From Cellvibrionaceae bacterium (lineage in GTDB: Bacteria; Pseudomonadota; Gammaproteobacteria; Pseudomonadales; Cellvibrionaceae): a DNA stretch of 64,000 nucleotides. The notes beneath the pieces are model-generated. The model saw nothing but the letters and a program-made list of their open reading frames with translations. It was not told the DNA's origin and did not search any database. Within the stretch, counting starts at the first letter, position 1. Each line of letters starts with the position of its first letter. The position numbers and the translations under genes were made by a program. The stretch is taken from positions 1 to 64,000 of the forward strand of contig JANQJP010000030.1 in NCBI GenBank assembly GCA_028281575.1, in the 5' to 3' direction. Shown piece after piece: positions 9,737 through 19,601 of this stretch.

Positions 9737-9761
9737 TATTAACCGGCCTTAAGGAATATTC

Positions 9762-10595
9762 TTGAAACAATATCTCGATCTTATGCGCCACGTGCGCGAC
9801 AACGGCATACAAAAATCAGATAGAACCGGTACTGGTACTATCAGTGTTTTTGGTTATCAGATGCGCTTCGATCTGGCGGAAGGTTTTCCGCTGGTAACGA
9901 CTAAAAAATGTCATTTGAAGTCGATTATTTACGAATTGTTATGGTTTTTAAATGGCGATTCGAATACCCGGTATCTCAACGACAACGGCGTCACGATTTG
10001 GGATGAATGGGCGACTGAAACAGGCGAACTCGGTCCCATTTATGGGGTGCAATGGCGGTCTTGGGAAAAAAATGATGGAGGTACCGTCGACCAAATAGCA
10101 CGGGTGATCGAACAAATAAAAAATACCCCGCATTCGCGTCGATTAATTGTTTCTGCCTGGAATCCTGCGTTGCTTCCCGATGAAACTATTGCGCCGCAGG
10201 AAAATGTTAAAAACGGCCGCATGGCACTGCCTCCCTGCCATACATTGTTTCAATTTTATGTCCTTGATGGGAAATTATCGTGTCAGCTGTATCAGCGCAG
10301 CGCCGATGTTTTTCTCGGGGTTCCGTTTAATATTGCCTCCTATGCTTTGCTCACAATGATGATCGCGCAGGTGACGGGCTTGGCGCTCGGCGATTTTGTG
10401 CATAGCTTTGGTGATGCACACCTATATTTAAATCATTTGGATCAGGTTGAAGAACAGCTTGCGCGCACGCCTTACCCCTCGCCGACAATGCAAATAAATC
10501 CGGAGGTCAATGATATTTTTGGTTTTAGTTACGACGATTTTACCCTGCTGAATTATCAGTCACATCCGAGGATTTCGGCGCCAATTTCCGTATAA
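9762..10595 (+). CDS. thyA: Thymidylate synthase
   Basis: Methylates dUMP to dTMP using methylene-tetrahydrofolate. The 277 residues include the active-site cysteine C159 in [13 protein letters not shown], the dUMP-binding [20 protein letters not shown] and the C-terminal region near [10 protein letters not shown]. Compared with the 264-residue E. coli enzyme there is an insert of about 13 residues (around 137-152), a known length variant. The start is TTG, with AAGGAA seven bases upstream. folA follows after 3 nt, so substrate use and folate recycling are coupled. Confidence 0.97.
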   Translation: MKQYLDLMRHVRDNGIQKSDRTGTGTISVFGYQMRFDLAEGFPLVTTKKCHLKSIIYELLWFLNGDSNTRYLNDNGVTIWDEWATETGELGPIYGVQWRSWEKNDGGTVDQIARVIEQIKNTPHSRRLIVSAWNPALLPDETIAPQENVKNGRMALPPCHTLFQFYVLDGKLSCQLYQRSADVFLGVPFNIASYALLTMMIAQVTGLALGDFVHSFGDAHLYLNHLDQVEEQLARTPYPSPTMQINPEVNDIFGFSYDDFTLLNYQSHPRISAPISV

Positions 10596-10598
10596 AAT

Positions 10599-11120
10599 AT
10601 GAATGTGCATATTAGTATTATCGTCGCGATGGCTGAAAATCGCGCCATCGGTGTCGACAATAAATTACCCTGGCACTTACCGCAGGATCTAAAGCATTTT
10701 AAGGCCTTGACCATGGGGCACCCGCTTGTGATGGGGCGCCTTACATATGAATCGATTGGCCGCCCATTGCCTGGTCGCAAAACCATTGTTTTAACACGCG
10801 ATTCACGTTGGGTGGGGCATGAGTCGCTAATTGTTGCGCATGAACTTGATGATGCTGTTGAGCTTGCTCAGCGCGAAGCAAAATTAATGGGCGTCGACGA
10901 GATTATGATTGTTGGTGGAGCAAAAATATACGCACAATTAATTGATCGCGCGTCCAATCTTTATGTAACCGAAGTCCACACCGCTGTCGTTGGTGACGCG
11001 TTTTTTCCTGAGATTTCTCGCGACATTTGGACAGAATCTAATCGACAATATTTTGCTCCAGAAACGCCGGAATCTTTGGCTTATTCCTTCGTCGAATACG
11101 AAAAAAAAGGCGATGACTGA
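10599..11120 (+). CDS. folA: Dihydrofolate reductase
   Basis: Reduces dihydrofolate to tetrahydrofolate with NADPH. In 173 residues the hallmark segments are IVAMAENRAIGVDNKLPWHLPQD near the N-terminus, VMGRLTYESIGRPLPGR, and IMIVGGAKIYAQ near 108-119. It begins three bases after the thyA stop and is almost certainly in the same transcript. Confidence 0.96.
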   Translation: MNVHISIIVAMAENRAIGVDNKLPWHLPQDLKHFKALTMGHPLVMGRLTYESIGRPLPGRKTIVLTRDSRWVGHESLIVAHELDDAVELAQREAKLMGVDEIMIVGGAKIYAQLIDRASNLYVTEVHTAVVGDAFFPEISRDIWTESNRQYFAPETPESLAYSFVEYEKKGDD

Positions 11121-11378
11121 TTTCTGAACGTATGTTACCAAGGGTGTTACTGCATGGTAGATCTGTCGCGCACAGTGTTACTAATTGTTATGTTTTAAGC
11201 CGGTATTTTTTTGCTTCTCAGTAATCGATTGAATGTTGTAAAGCGCTCTTATTAAAATTCTCCATTCTTACATTAGAAATGTAGGCATTTTTCTAATTTC
11301 TGTCCTATGTTCTTAACTTTAATAAGTTCCAATATTTGGAAAGTTCTCTTTTGTCTCAGTACCCAGGTTGGGGGGAAT

Positions 11379-12167
11379 ATGAACAAGCATCAGCGAGTAA
11401 AAGCTGTGTTTCTTACCACAGCACTATCTGCAGGCGTATTGTTTGGCAGTGCTGTCCAAGCAGATGAAACACTTGATCAAATACTGGCCGTAGGTCAGTC
11501 CAAAACAGCTGCGGCGCAGCAGTCTCAGCGACGCATCGATAAGCTCGCTGAAGAGTCGGCAGGTTTGGTGGTTAAATATAAAACTATCACCAAAGAAGTC
11601 GAAGGTCTGCGCGTCTACAATGCCCAGGTCAGAAAGCAAATCGAAAATCAACAGCTCAAAATCAGAGAGCTTGATGAATCGATTGATAATATCACTGTCC
11701 TTCAACGCCAGGTGCCACCTCTTGCAACAAAAATGCTCGGCGCGCTTGAGCAATTTGTCGAAGCCGATATTCCCGCAAAATTGGACGACCGCCGCGAGCA
11801 AATTGCTAGGGTAAGCGACAACATGGAGCGTGCAGATTTTTCAATTGCTGAAAAATTTCGCCAGGTGCTCGAGTTATACTCGATTGAAAGTGAACGCGGC
11901 CGCAAATTAGATACTTATACCGACACCTTGGAAGTGGGTGGGCAAGAGCGTGAAGTTGATATCCTCGCTGTTGGTCGTGTTGCGTTACTTTACCAAACGC
12001 GTGATACCAAGCTGACAGGTGCATGGGATCAGAGCAGAGGTGCGTGGGTTGAGCTCGATGCTGGCCAATATCGCAACCCCGTTCGTGAAGCGATAAAAAT
12101 CGCAAATAAGCGTGCATCTAATGATGTGTTGCAATTGCCAATTCTTGCTCCGGAGGCTGCACGATGA
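11379..12167 (+). CDS. DUF3450 periplasmic protein of the TonB2-type operon
   Basis: A 262-residue secreted protein. The chosen ATG follows GGGGG by four bases and gives MNKHQRVKAVF with a signal peptide ending near VQADE. The upstream in-frame ATG at 11307 adds 24 unconvincing residues. The mature part is largely helical with coiled-coil character (residues 30-160), matching DUF3450. These proteins are encoded with TtpC/ExbB/ExbD/TonB systems in marine gammaproteobacteria, and their exact role is unknown. The stop overlaps the next start (ATGA). Confidence 0.85.
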   Translation: MNKHQRVKAVFLTTALSAGVLFGSAVQADETLDQILAVGQSKTAAAQQSQRRIDKLAEESAGLVVKYKTITKEVEGLRVYNAQVRKQIENQQLKIRELDESIDNITVLQRQVPPLATKMLGALEQFVEADIPAKLDDRREQIARVSDNMERADFSIAEKFRQVLELYSIESERGRKLDTYTDTLEVGGQEREVDILAVGRVALLYQTRDTKLTGAWDQSRGAWVELDAGQYRNPVREAIKIANKRASNDVLQLPILAPEAAR

Positions 12168-13534
12168 GAACAATAAAATCCTTATTTACAGGTTCGGTAG
12201 CTGTCGTCTGTTTGGTTTTTTCGGCTTTCGTTTCAGCTCAAAATGACAAGGCGCCGTCTTTGGATGAGCTGCTTCAGCAGGTTAAAAATGCCAAGTTCGG
12301 TGAGAGCAAAGAACACCGTGCACGTGAAGCTCAGTTCAAAAAGCAAAAGTCTCAACAGGCTGCGCTATTGAAGAAGGCTCAGAGCGACAAAACGGCAGAA
12401 GAGAGAATTTCCGTACAGCTTGAAGCGAAAGCAAAGGAACTTGAAGAAGTTATCAAGCAAAAACGTGCGTTGCGTGAAGAGCGTCTCGGCTCACTTAATG
12501 AACTCTTTGGTCATATGACATCAACGGCGGGTGACTTGCGCTCAAATATTGAAAACTCCATCGTGAGCGCGCAATACCCTGGACGCACAGAGTTCTTGGA
12601 AGAGCTGATCGACAAAATGAACAGCGAAACCAAGCTCCCCACGACAGCGGAGTTGGAAAAACTCTGGGCGGAACTTCTTACCGAAATCGTTGAGTCCGGT
12701 AAAGTAACTAGTTTTAGCGCTACGGTTGCAGACCCTGCCGGTAACAAGACTGAGCGTACAGTTGTGCGTATTGGTAATTACAACTTGGTTTCTGATGGCA
12801 AATATCTGGAGTACAACACCAAAACAGGCACGATATCTGAATTGGCGCGCCAGCCGTCAAATAACACTTCAGCCAAACTTCAAAATGCAACGGAAGGTTT
12901 TACCCGCGTCGGTGTAGATCCTACGGGTCCTTTAGGCGGCCAGCTGCTCAAAGCACTTATCGGTACACCAAATTGGATTGAGCGTTGGCAGCAAGGTCAA
13001 TTTGTTGGTATGTATGTCCTCACGCCGCTGTTTTTCATTGGTTTGTTGATCGCGCTGTGGCGTTTCTTGGTCTTGAGTGGCTTAAACGGCAAAATCAACC
13101 GTCAGCTTAAATCGAAGTCTGCGAATACTAACAACCCGCTTGGGCGTGTCTTGAAAGTTGCGCAAGATAATCCTGGTATTGATACGGAATCGCTCGAGCT
13201 TAAACTCGAAGAAGCCGTGCTAAAAGAAAAGCCTGCTATTGATAGTATGCTACCCACGCTAAAGATTATTTCTATGGTGGGACCATTGCTTGGTCTATTG
13301 GGTACGGTTGTCGGTATGATCATTGTTTTCCAGCAAATCACCATTTATGGCGCAGGCGATCCAAAAGTGATGGCTGGCGGTATCTCTGGCGCTCTAATCA
13401 CAACAGTGAAGGGTTTGATTGTTGCGATTCCTACTGTTCTGCTGCACACCTTCTTAAGTGGTAAGGCGCGACATATTACTCATGTCCTAGAAGAGCAGTC
13501 TGCCGGTATTATTGCGAATAATACAGAGAGCTAA
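12164..13534 (+). CDS. MotA/TolQ/ExbB proton-channel protein with periplasmic extension (TtpC-like)
   Basis: A 456-residue inner-membrane protein. It has a signal peptide and then a long charged coiled coil (about 30-140) and a periplasmic domain to about 270. A membrane helix FVGMYVLTPLFFIGLLIALW precedes a TolQ/ExbB-type channel domain with PLLGLLGTVVGMIIVFQQI and GGISGALITTVKGLIVAIP near the C-terminus. This layout is that of TtpC, which TonB2 systems of Vibrio need for iron-complex uptake. Overlaps the DUF3450 gene by four bases. Confidence 0.88.
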   Translation: MRTIKSLFTGSVAVVCLVFSAFVSAQNDKAPSLDELLQQVKNAKFGESKEHRAREAQFKKQKSQQAALLKKAQSDKTAEERISVQLEAKAKELEEVIKQKRALREERLGSLNELFGHMTSTAGDLRSNIENSIVSAQYPGRTEFLEELIDKMNSETKLPTTAELEKLWAELLTEIVESGKVTSFSATVADPAGNKTERTVVRIGNYNLVSDGKYLEYNTKTGTISELARQPSNNTSAKLQNATEGFTRVGVDPTGPLGGQLLKALIGTPNWIERWQQGQFVGMYVLTPLFFIGLLIALWRFLVLSGLNGKINRQLKSKSANTNNPLGRVLKVAQDNPGIDTESLELKLEEAVLKEKPAIDSMLPTLKIISMVGPLLGLLGTVVGMIIVFQQITIYGAGDPKVMAGGISGALITTVKGLIVAIPTVLLHTFLSGKARHITHVLEEQSAGIIANNTES

Positions 13535-13549
13535 TTAGGAGACACGCTT

Positions 13550-14077
13550 ATGTTGTTCATAATCGACGCGTTGGATGAAGTATTCCAATTTTTGCAGTCG
13601 GGTGGGCTCGTGTTGATGATCATTGCTTTCGTGACATTTTTGATGTGGACGTTGTTGTTTGAGCGCATCTGGTTTTACCGGGGCGCTCTGACCAGGATTG
13701 TTACTGATACTCTGGATCAATGGGAGTCTCGGGCGGAACGCAAGTCCTGGAATGCGCAACAGATTCGCAGGAAAATGATTTCAGAGGTGGATGAAAGAAT
13801 TAACACGAACCTGGATTTAATCGCCACGCTCGTTGCCGTGTGTCCACTGCTTGGACTGCTGGGAACTGTGTCTGGAATGATACAAGTGTTTAATGTGTTG
13901 TCTTTGACTGGCGGTGGTGATGCTAAGTCCATGGCATCGGGGGTTTCGCTGGCAACTATCCCAACAATGGCGGGTATGGTTGCAGCGTTATCGGGTGTGT
14001 TTGGCTCTACATTAGTGAACCAAATAGCCAGCCGCGAAAGCCAGTTGCTCGAAGATCACCTGACGATGGATCACTAG
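13550..14077 (+). CDS. exbB: ExbB-like proton channel subunit
   Basis: A 175-residue inner-membrane protein with three membrane segments. The conserved channel sequence is VCPLLGLLGTVSGMIQVFNVL, and SGVSLATIPTMAGMVAALSGV follows. With ExbD it uses the proton gradient to energise TonB. AGGAG lies eight bases before the ATG. It follows the TtpC-like gene by 15 nt. It lacks the N-terminal extension of the larger paralogue just upstream. Confidence 0.9.
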   Translation: MLFIIDALDEVFQFLQSGGLVLMIIAFVTFLMWTLLFERIWFYRGALTRIVTDTLDQWESRAERKSWNAQQIRRKMISEVDERINTNLDLIATLVAVCPLLGLLGTVSGMIQVFNVLSLTGGGDAKSMASGVSLATIPTMAGMVAALSGVFGSTLVNQIASRESQLLEDHLTMDH

Positions 14078-14114
14078 ATTCCAAGCCTAACTCGTCTATT
14101 ACAAGAGAAATATC

Positions 14115-14513
14115 ATGGCTAAAAGTAAAGCTACAGAAGAGGAAGCCGGAGCAATTGACTTAACTCCGATGCTCGACGTGGTATTTATCATGTTGATCTT
14201 CTTTATTGTGACTGCATCCTTTGTTAAGGAACCGGGCATTGAGGTTGTACGGCCAGACGCTACGACCGTTGAAAAAGTTAAAACGCCCATTCTTGTTGCA
14301 ATTAGTAATGAAGATAAAGTCTGGGTGAATAAAACTGAGGTGGATGCTCGTCAGGTTAAGCGGCAAATCGAAATCTTGTTGGCGGAAACGCCGAAAGGAA
14401 AAGTCGTAATACAGGCCGATAAAGACGCCAGTATCAAGACTATGACCGAGGTCGCACAGGCGGCTAGAGAAGCTGGCGTCGCTGAAATTACAGTGGCCGC
14501 AAATTCACAATAG
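14115..14513 (+). CDS. exbD: ExbD-like proton channel subunit
   Basis: A 132-residue protein with one N-terminal membrane helix. The essential channel aspartate is in IDLTPMLDVVFIMLIFFIV (residues about 15-33), and the C-terminal periplasmic domain runs to VVIQADKDASIKTM and beyond. It works with ExbB in the inner membrane. Order ExbB-ExbD-TonB matches TonB2 operons. Confidence 0.93.
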   Translation: MAKSKATEEEAGAIDLTPMLDVVFIMLIFFIVTASFVKEPGIEVVRPDATTVEKVKTPILVAISNEDKVWVNKTEVDARQVKRQIEILLAETPKGKVVIQADKDASIKTMTEVAQAAREAGVAEITVAANSQ

Positions 14514-14525
14514 AGGTCGTATGAA

Positions 14526-15119
14526 ATGCTAAGACTGATATCGTCTCTGGTTCCGGCAGTAGTTGTCACCTTTGGTTTGTTATCGATCATGGTTATCTTA
14601 ATTAAAAGTAACATGGAACAACCCGAAGATGTTGAAGAGTTTAAAATTCCAGATATCGCCATGCCGGATCGTGAGGTGAATGAGGAATTTGATACAAGCA
14701 AACCGGATAAACCAGAAGAAATAGATGAACCACCACCTGAAGTTCCTGAGCCTGAGTTTGAAAGCCCAGACCTCGATAACTCGGTCGCTATTGCACCAAA
14801 AGTCGGCGTAAATGTTGATATTGGCGGTGTTGGTGGATTCAGTTCAGATGGTGATTACCTGCCTATCGTTAAAGTAAATCCAAAGTACCCCTCTCGGGCG
14901 CTCAGTCGTGGTCTCGAAGGTTATTGCACGGTTTCCTATACAGTAACAACTACCGGAGAAACTAAGAATATCCAGGAGGCTGATTGCCCGCAAAAGGTAT
15001 TCTTAAGCGCATCGATAAAAGCGGCAGAGAAATTTAAGTACAAGCCTAAAGTAGTCGATGGTCAGCCGGTGGAAGTACCTGGTGTTCGCAACCGGTTTAT
15101 CTATGAGTTAGCGGAGTAG
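14526..15119 (+). CDS. tonB: Energy transducer TonB (TonB2-like)
   Basis: A 197-residue protein. It has an N-terminal membrane helix (about 6-26), then an acidic and proline-rich spacer rich in PEV/PEP/DEPP (about 45-90), shorter than in TonB1. The C-terminal TonB domain has YLPIVKVNPKYPSRALSRGLEGYCTV and ends near FIYELAE. It transmits energy to outer-membrane TonB-dependent receptors; no receptor gene is in the window. Its stop shares a base with a GTG upstream of the TPR gene. Confidence 0.9.
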   Translation: MLRLISSLVPAVVVTFGLLSIMVILIKSNMEQPEDVEEFKIPDIAMPDREVNEEFDTSKPDKPEEIDEPPPEVPEPEFESPDLDNSVAIAPKVGVNVDIGGVGGFSSDGDYLPIVKVNPKYPSRALSRGLEGYCTVSYTVTTTGETKNIQEADCPQKVFLSASIKAAEKFKYKPKVVDGQPVEVPGVRNRFIYELAE

Positions 15120-15130
15120 TGGAGAAAGTT

Positions 15131-16567
15131 ATGAAGACTTGTTTGAATTATGCAAAGTCAGTTGTTTCCACTGTTGGTGTTGTTGGCGCTATATTGCTGA
15201 CGCCTGTGTTACTAGATAAAAGTGCATCTGACTTTTCTGTTTCAGCCCATTTTGGTGCGACTGTCTTTGCGCAGGATAAAGGTAAAAAAGTTACGCGGCG
15301 TTTGCCGGGTATTGGCGAAAAAATCTTTAAAGGACTTGGCAAAGTCACAGAGCTGGCAGCGCCGAACCAGGAAAAGAACCCTGGGAAAAAGCCAAATTTT
15401 AAAGCAGCTTATAAAGAGCTGAAGGCCATGGAGAAGAAGTGCGTTGACAGCTGTAACGGCTACGAGAAATCTCAGATATACAACATGTTTGCGTTCGTAG
15501 CCTATCAACTGGAAAACTACGACGAAGCGGTTGATTTTTATAAGAAGGTTGTTGCCCAGTCGCCTGAAATTCCAGTGGGCGTTGAGTTACAAAGTCTTAT
15601 GTATATTGCGCAACTGTCTTTCCAGTTAGAAAAGTACGAGCAGTCAATTCAATATTTGGAGCGTTGGAAAAAGCTCGCAGCGGAAACTGGCAATCCAATC
15701 GGGCCAAATATTTATCAGCTTACCGCAGTTATTTGTTATCAGGATGATCGTAAAAAATGTGCTTTTGACAATATTAAGAAAGCGGTAGATATGGTTGAGG
15801 CTAAGGGAAATGTCGCCGAAGAAAGTTGGTACAACTTGCTGCGCTCCATGTATATCGAGCGCGAAAATTACAAAGTGGCTACCACGATTTTGGAAAAGAT
15901 GATTCGTCACTACCCCAAAAAATCGTATTGGGCTCAGCTTGGCAGCATGTACGGTTTGCTCGAAAAAGAAACTGATCAGCTCCATGCCATGGACACGGCC
16001 TATCTTATGGGTGCTTTAAATAAAGAAAAGCAGCTTGTTAACCTCTCTTACCTTTACTTAGCAGAAGAAGTGCCCTACCGATCGGCATCGATTTTGGAAA
16101 AAGGGATGAAAGACAAAATCATCCCGAAAAATGAAAAAAACCTAGAGACGCTCGCCATCGCTTGGCAAAATGCGCGTGAGCCGACAAAGGCGATTCCTGT
16201 ACTAGAGGAAGCTTCCAAAAACTCCAGCTCGGGTAATTATTACGGTCAGCTTGTGGGCGTTTATCTGGATTTACAAAAGCCTCAAAAAGCGATTGAAGCC
16301 GGTAAGCAAGCACTTAAGAAAGGCAACTTTAAGCGCGGCATGGATGGCGAGGTCCATATCAATATGGGTATTGCTTATTTCGAGCAAAAACAATATACCA
16401 AAGCTATTGAGTCCTTCGAAAAAGCGGCGAAAATTAAAAAGCACGCTAAGTTTGCCAGAAGTTGGTTACGCTACGCTCAGAACGAGAAAAAACGCTATCT
16501 TGGTCTAAAAGAGGCGCTAGCTTCAGTTGGCTTGGATATTGATAAAGTTACTAAGAGCAGACAATAA
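15131..16567 (+). CDS. TPR-repeat periplasmic protein of the TonB operon
   Basis: A 478-residue protein with an N-terminal signal segment, a basic stretch (KKVTRRLPGIGEK) and then several TPR motifs. Examples are QSQIYNMFAFVAYQLENYDE-like repeats near 115-150 and INMGIAYFEQKQYTKAIESF near 425-444. TPR partners of this kind are found at the ends of TtpC/TonB2 operons. The ATG at 15131 has GGAGA seven bases upstream; a GTG at 15119 is possible but less likely. A strong terminator follows. Confidence 0.85.
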   Translation: MKTCLNYAKSVVSTVGVVGAILLTPVLLDKSASDFSVSAHFGATVFAQDKGKKVTRRLPGIGEKIFKGLGKVTELAAPNQEKNPGKKPNFKAAYKELKAMEKKCVDSCNGYEKSQIYNMFAFVAYQLENYDEAVDFYKKVVAQSPEIPVGVELQSLMYIAQLSFQLEKYEQSIQYLERWKKLAAETGNPIGPNIYQLTAVICYQDDRKKCAFDNIKKAVDMVEAKGNVAEESWYNLLRSMYIERENYKVATTILEKMIRHYPKKSYWAQLGSMYGLLEKETDQLHAMDTAYLMGALNKEKQLVNLSYLYLAEEVPYRSASILEKGMKDKIIPKNEKNLETLAIAWQNAREPTKAIPVLEEASKNSSSGNYYGQLVGVYLDLQKPQKAIEAGKQALKKGNFKRGMDGEVHINMGIAYFEQKQYTKAIESFEKAAKIKKHAKFARSWLRYAQNEKKRYLGLKEALASVGLDIDKVTKSRQ

Positions 16568-16602
16568 GTTATTAAGAATAGATAATTCTGTTTAACCATT
16601 GA

Positions 16603-16629
16603 AAAAGGGGCCTTAAGGCCCCTTTTTTT
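16603..16629 (+). terminator. Intrinsic terminator of the TonB operon
   Basis: GGGGCC-TTAA-GGCCCC followed by seven T residues and preceded by AAAAA. A textbook rho-independent terminator, 36 bases after the TPR gene stop. The A-tract on the left would also let it work, more weakly, on the minus strand, but no minus gene ends here. Confidence 0.93.
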
Positions 16630-16677
16630 ATTGTCATAATTTCCAGTAATAAAGTCGATCAGCCTATACTTGGGCTT

Positions 16678-17535
16678 ATGAGCAAAACACAAGAACCCTA
16701 CGTTGTTTATAAAAAAATAATTCAAAAAGTAATGCTCGACCCGGAGCAGTTACCAGCATTGCCTGCGGTTACACTTAAAATCCGTTCTTCGGTGGCAAAC
16801 CCTGATTCATCCAGCCAGGATATTGCACAAATCTGTAGTCAGGACCCGGCTTTTTCGACATTGGTTATGGCGAATGTCAGCAGCGCTACCTATGTTCAGG
16901 CCAACCCGCCAAAATCTCTTGATGCAGCAATATCTGTGCTAGGTCGAGAGAAAATTCAATCGTTGGCGATGGCGTACTCGGTGAAAAGTTTGTTTGTTAT
17001 CCGCAGCGCTCACTTGAAGCAACTCTATCAAAAAATCTGGCAGCGGATGATGCTTAAGGCAGGAACATCCGCGTACTTAGCTACAAGAACACAAAAATTT
17101 CAGGCGGAAGAAATTTTACTCACATCATTGCTTACCGAAGTGGGAACACTCGCAACGTTAAGCGCCTTTGCTGAATTTGAATCCAAGCCAGATCAAAAAG
17201 TCTTTTTTCGTTTGTGTCGTGAATACGCCAAGGCCTTCGGGGCCATATTGCTGAAAAAATGGGAGGTCGGCGACCATTTTATTGAGAGCTTGAAGCTTTG
17301 TGGGCGTTGGCGGCATACCGTTAGCGAACAGCTCTCTGCAACGGATGTAGTTAATATGGGTTTGTATTGCACTGTTAAAAAACTTAGTCCAAACAACAGC
17401 CTCCCGCCGATAGCTAATATTCCGTCTTTTCGTAAGCTTCCGCCGCAAATGAAGGATGTGGACGATCAGGGCATATTAAAGATAGTCTCGGATAACATGG
17501 ACGCGATTGATACGATTCAGCGGGTGCTGCATTAA
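16678..17535 (+). CDS. HDOD domain protein
   Basis: A 285-residue cytoplasmic protein with the HDOD core over about residues 20-220: LPALPAVTLKIRSSVANPD, IAQICSQDPAFSTLVMANVSS, and AISVLGREKIQSLAMAYSVK. No HD metal-binding pair is seen, as expected of HDOD proteins, and no other domain is attached. It starts 49 bases after the terminator of the TonB operon, so it has its own promoter. It converges on the REC-TPR gene, a signalling neighbour. Confidence 0.83.
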   Translation: MSKTQEPYVVYKKIIQKVMLDPEQLPALPAVTLKIRSSVANPDSSSQDIAQICSQDPAFSTLVMANVSSATYVQANPPKSLDAAISVLGREKIQSLAMAYSVKSLFVIRSAHLKQLYQKIWQRMMLKAGTSAYLATRTQKFQAEEILLTSLLTEVGTLATLSAFAEFESKPDQKVFFRLCREYAKAFGAILLKKWEVGDHFIESLKLCGRWRHTVSEQLSATDVVNMGLYCTVKKLSPNNSLPPIANIPSFRKLPPQMKDVDDQGILKIVSDNMDAIDTIQRVLH

Positions 17536-17591
17536 CGGGCTAAACGCTGTGGTACCTAATTGCACCTTCTATTGTTGTGGTGCGCGTGCAG

Positions 17592-19259
17592 TTAAGCGAC
17601 TAAGTCGGGGTAGTGTTTGGTGATTTGTTTTTGGAGGAAAGAGTAGCGCTTGTACTGTTTGTGGTCCTCGCCAATATTTCCGACAGAGCGCAAGCTGCGC
17701 CGAATCATGGTCTCGTATTTTTCGTTGAAACCATGTTGATCGGTGGTGGCTACCAGCGCCTGGATAAGGTTTAGGTTTAGGCCGACATGACGCGGGTAGG
17801 TCGATAGCGCTTCGTTAAATACAGTAATGGCGTTTTCGAAATCTTTGCTTTCGTAGGCACTGATGCCCTCCTTGGTAAGTTTTGTCGCGACAAGTTTGCC
17901 GCCTTCACTAATCGGCTCACTGGTAATACTGTCGATGATCTGCATAAGCGCTTCGTCGCCTTCGTGGCGCAGAGCGAGGTTGCTAAGTAGCTCGCGCGCT
18001 TCTTTTTCTTCGTCGGCTGCGTGCAAGGTGCGAGCAAACTCCAGGCTGGCTTCGACCGGGGGGGCAGCCAGGTTTGAGTACATCTCCCGCGATTTCTCCA
18101 GCGAGTTCTTCGCTTTCTTTTCGTCGCCTTGCGCCAAATGAAGCTGGGTTTCGACCATTTGCGCCTGAACGGCAACTTCTTCTTTGTTGGAGTAGCGTTT
18201 GCGCGCCCGATCGAGGAAGTTATTCGCCTGCTTCACCAGCGTTTTACTTTCCGCACTGTTATCGCCGGAAGTCACATTGGCGACTTTGCGCGCATAATTA
18301 AAATAGTCCTGCTCGGACTCGTGAACTGAATTAAGGCCCCATTTGATCGACTGTTGATAGGACTTTATCGCTGCATCATCGTCGTTATTGTGCTCGGCTA
18401 ACTTAGCGAGCTTGCGGTGGCGCTGCACCGATTTTGGTGAAATGCGTGTAGCGTTTTCCGTTGCTTTTTGGGCACCAATAAAATCTTTCTTTTTTGTGTA
18501 CACATCGGCCAGCATATCGTGGGCTTCAATATAGCGGTCATCTTCCTGGATAATCGATTGCAGCATTTCTTCTGCGCCATCCAGTTTACCCATTTCCATT
18601 AATGTTTTGCCCATGCCCAGCTTGGCCCAGACAACCGGCTTTTTGCCGAGTACGCTTTCGTAAAGACTTTGCGCTTCTTTAAGTTGCTTGAGCAGGAAGT
18701 GCAATTGGCCTTTGATCTTGAGCACGGCGGTAGCGTAGCGCGTACCTTCAGCTAGCATTTGGTTGCAGTATTCCAAGGCCTTGCGGTAGTCGCCGTCAGA
18801 AATTGACTTCTTGATATGAAGCAATGCCTGATGGCGCACAACCGCGCGATTTAAACGAACTTTGAGCGATTGTTGCGTATAAGGCTTGGTAATGTAGTCG
18901 TCGGGCTGGCATTCGAGGGCGCCGAGCACCATTTCACGGCTTTGTTCACCGGTGATCATCACAAATAAGCTGGTCATCATAAGCACGCGCAGGAAGCGTA
19001 CTTCTTCCAGCACTTGCTGTCCGTCCTTGCCGGAGCCGAGGTTGTAATCGCAGATAACGATATCGTATTTTTTATTACCGCAGAGCTTAATCGCTTCTTC
19101 GCCGTCGGCAGCGGTGTCTACAGATTTTGCGCCAAAATTGCGCAGGGTTCGGGTCAGAGAGCCGCGAATTTCGGGGAAATCGTCGATGATCAGACAGCGT
19201 TTATCCGCAAACATCTTGACGATGTCAATTTGCTTCATGTTGTCTATATCGTCGGCCAT
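17592..19259 (-). CDS. Response regulator with REC domain and TPR repeats
   Basis: A 555-residue cytoplasmic protein from the ATG at 19259. An in-frame ATG at 19349 adds 30 residues that do not look conserved, and neither start has a strong ribosome site. The receiver domain spans about 18-135, with acidic pocket IDDF, phospho-Asp in VICDYNLGSG and the conserved Lys in YITKPYTQQ. The rest is TPR repeats and helices to the end. No DNA-binding or enzymatic output is visible, so it probably acts by protein contact. No histidine kinase is adjacent. Confidence 0.85.
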   Translation of the reverse strand: MADDIDNMKQIDIVKMFADKRCLIIDDFPEIRGSLTRTLRNFGAKSVDTAADGEEAIKLCGNKKYDIVICDYNLGSGKDGQQVLEEVRFLRVLMMTSLFVMITGEQSREMVLGALECQPDDYITKPYTQQSLKVRLNRAVVRHQALLHIKKSISDGDYRKALEYCNQMLAEGTRYATAVLKIKGQLHFLLKQLKEAQSLYESVLGKKPVVWAKLGMGKTLMEMGKLDGAEEMLQSIIQEDDRYIEAHDMLADVYTKKKDFIGAQKATENATRISPKSVQRHRKLAKLAEHNNDDDAAIKSYQQSIKWGLNSVHESEQDYFNYARKVANVTSGDNSAESKTLVKQANNFLDRARKRYSNKEEVAVQAQMVETQLHLAQGDEKKAKNSLEKSREMYSNLAAPPVEASLEFARTLHAADEEKEARELLSNLALRHEGDEALMQIIDSITSEPISEGGKLVATKLTKEGISAYESKDFENAITVFNEALSTYPRHVGLNLNLIQALVATTDQHGFNEKYETMIRRSLRSVGNIGEDHKQYKRYSFLQKQITKHYPDLVA

Positions 19260-19444
19260 GGTCTGAAATAAGTTCGGTGTCTGAGTTTCTGATGTGCCAG
19301 GGTCTGCTAATAGGCCCCAGTAGTTACAGTCTAGGCAATAAAACGGCATATTGCAGCGTTGTCATATTTCATTATGTGATTTCACTATTGTCCCGCTAGC
19401 TTGATGATCGTTCCTCTGAGCTTCTCACATTTACCAGCGCGAGA

Positions 19445-19601
19445 CATGGATGGACGGCTGGTATTTGGAGACACGCCGTAAAAACATCCATGTTGGCTCG
19501 GCACCCGCTTCCCGACAACTGCTCCTGCGTTGCTCTAACACCCGCCATCCATGGCGGTCGCATGCTGGTGACGGTCTCCAAATGCCAGCCGTCCATCCAT
19601 G
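19445..19601. repeat. Intergenic inverted-repeat element, copy 1
   Basis: A 157-bp unit between the REC-TPR gene and argA. The outer arms 19445-19472 and 19574-19601 pair over 28 bp with one G-T wobble. The inner part (about 19515-19572) carries GCTCCTGCGTTG, TCTAACA, the small hairpin CCGCCATCCATGGCGG and GCATGCTGGTGA, all shared with the copies at 38.3 kb and (reversed) 34.4 kb. The middle of the stem differs between copies although it is paired within each. No ORF and no transposase. Confidence 0.85.
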
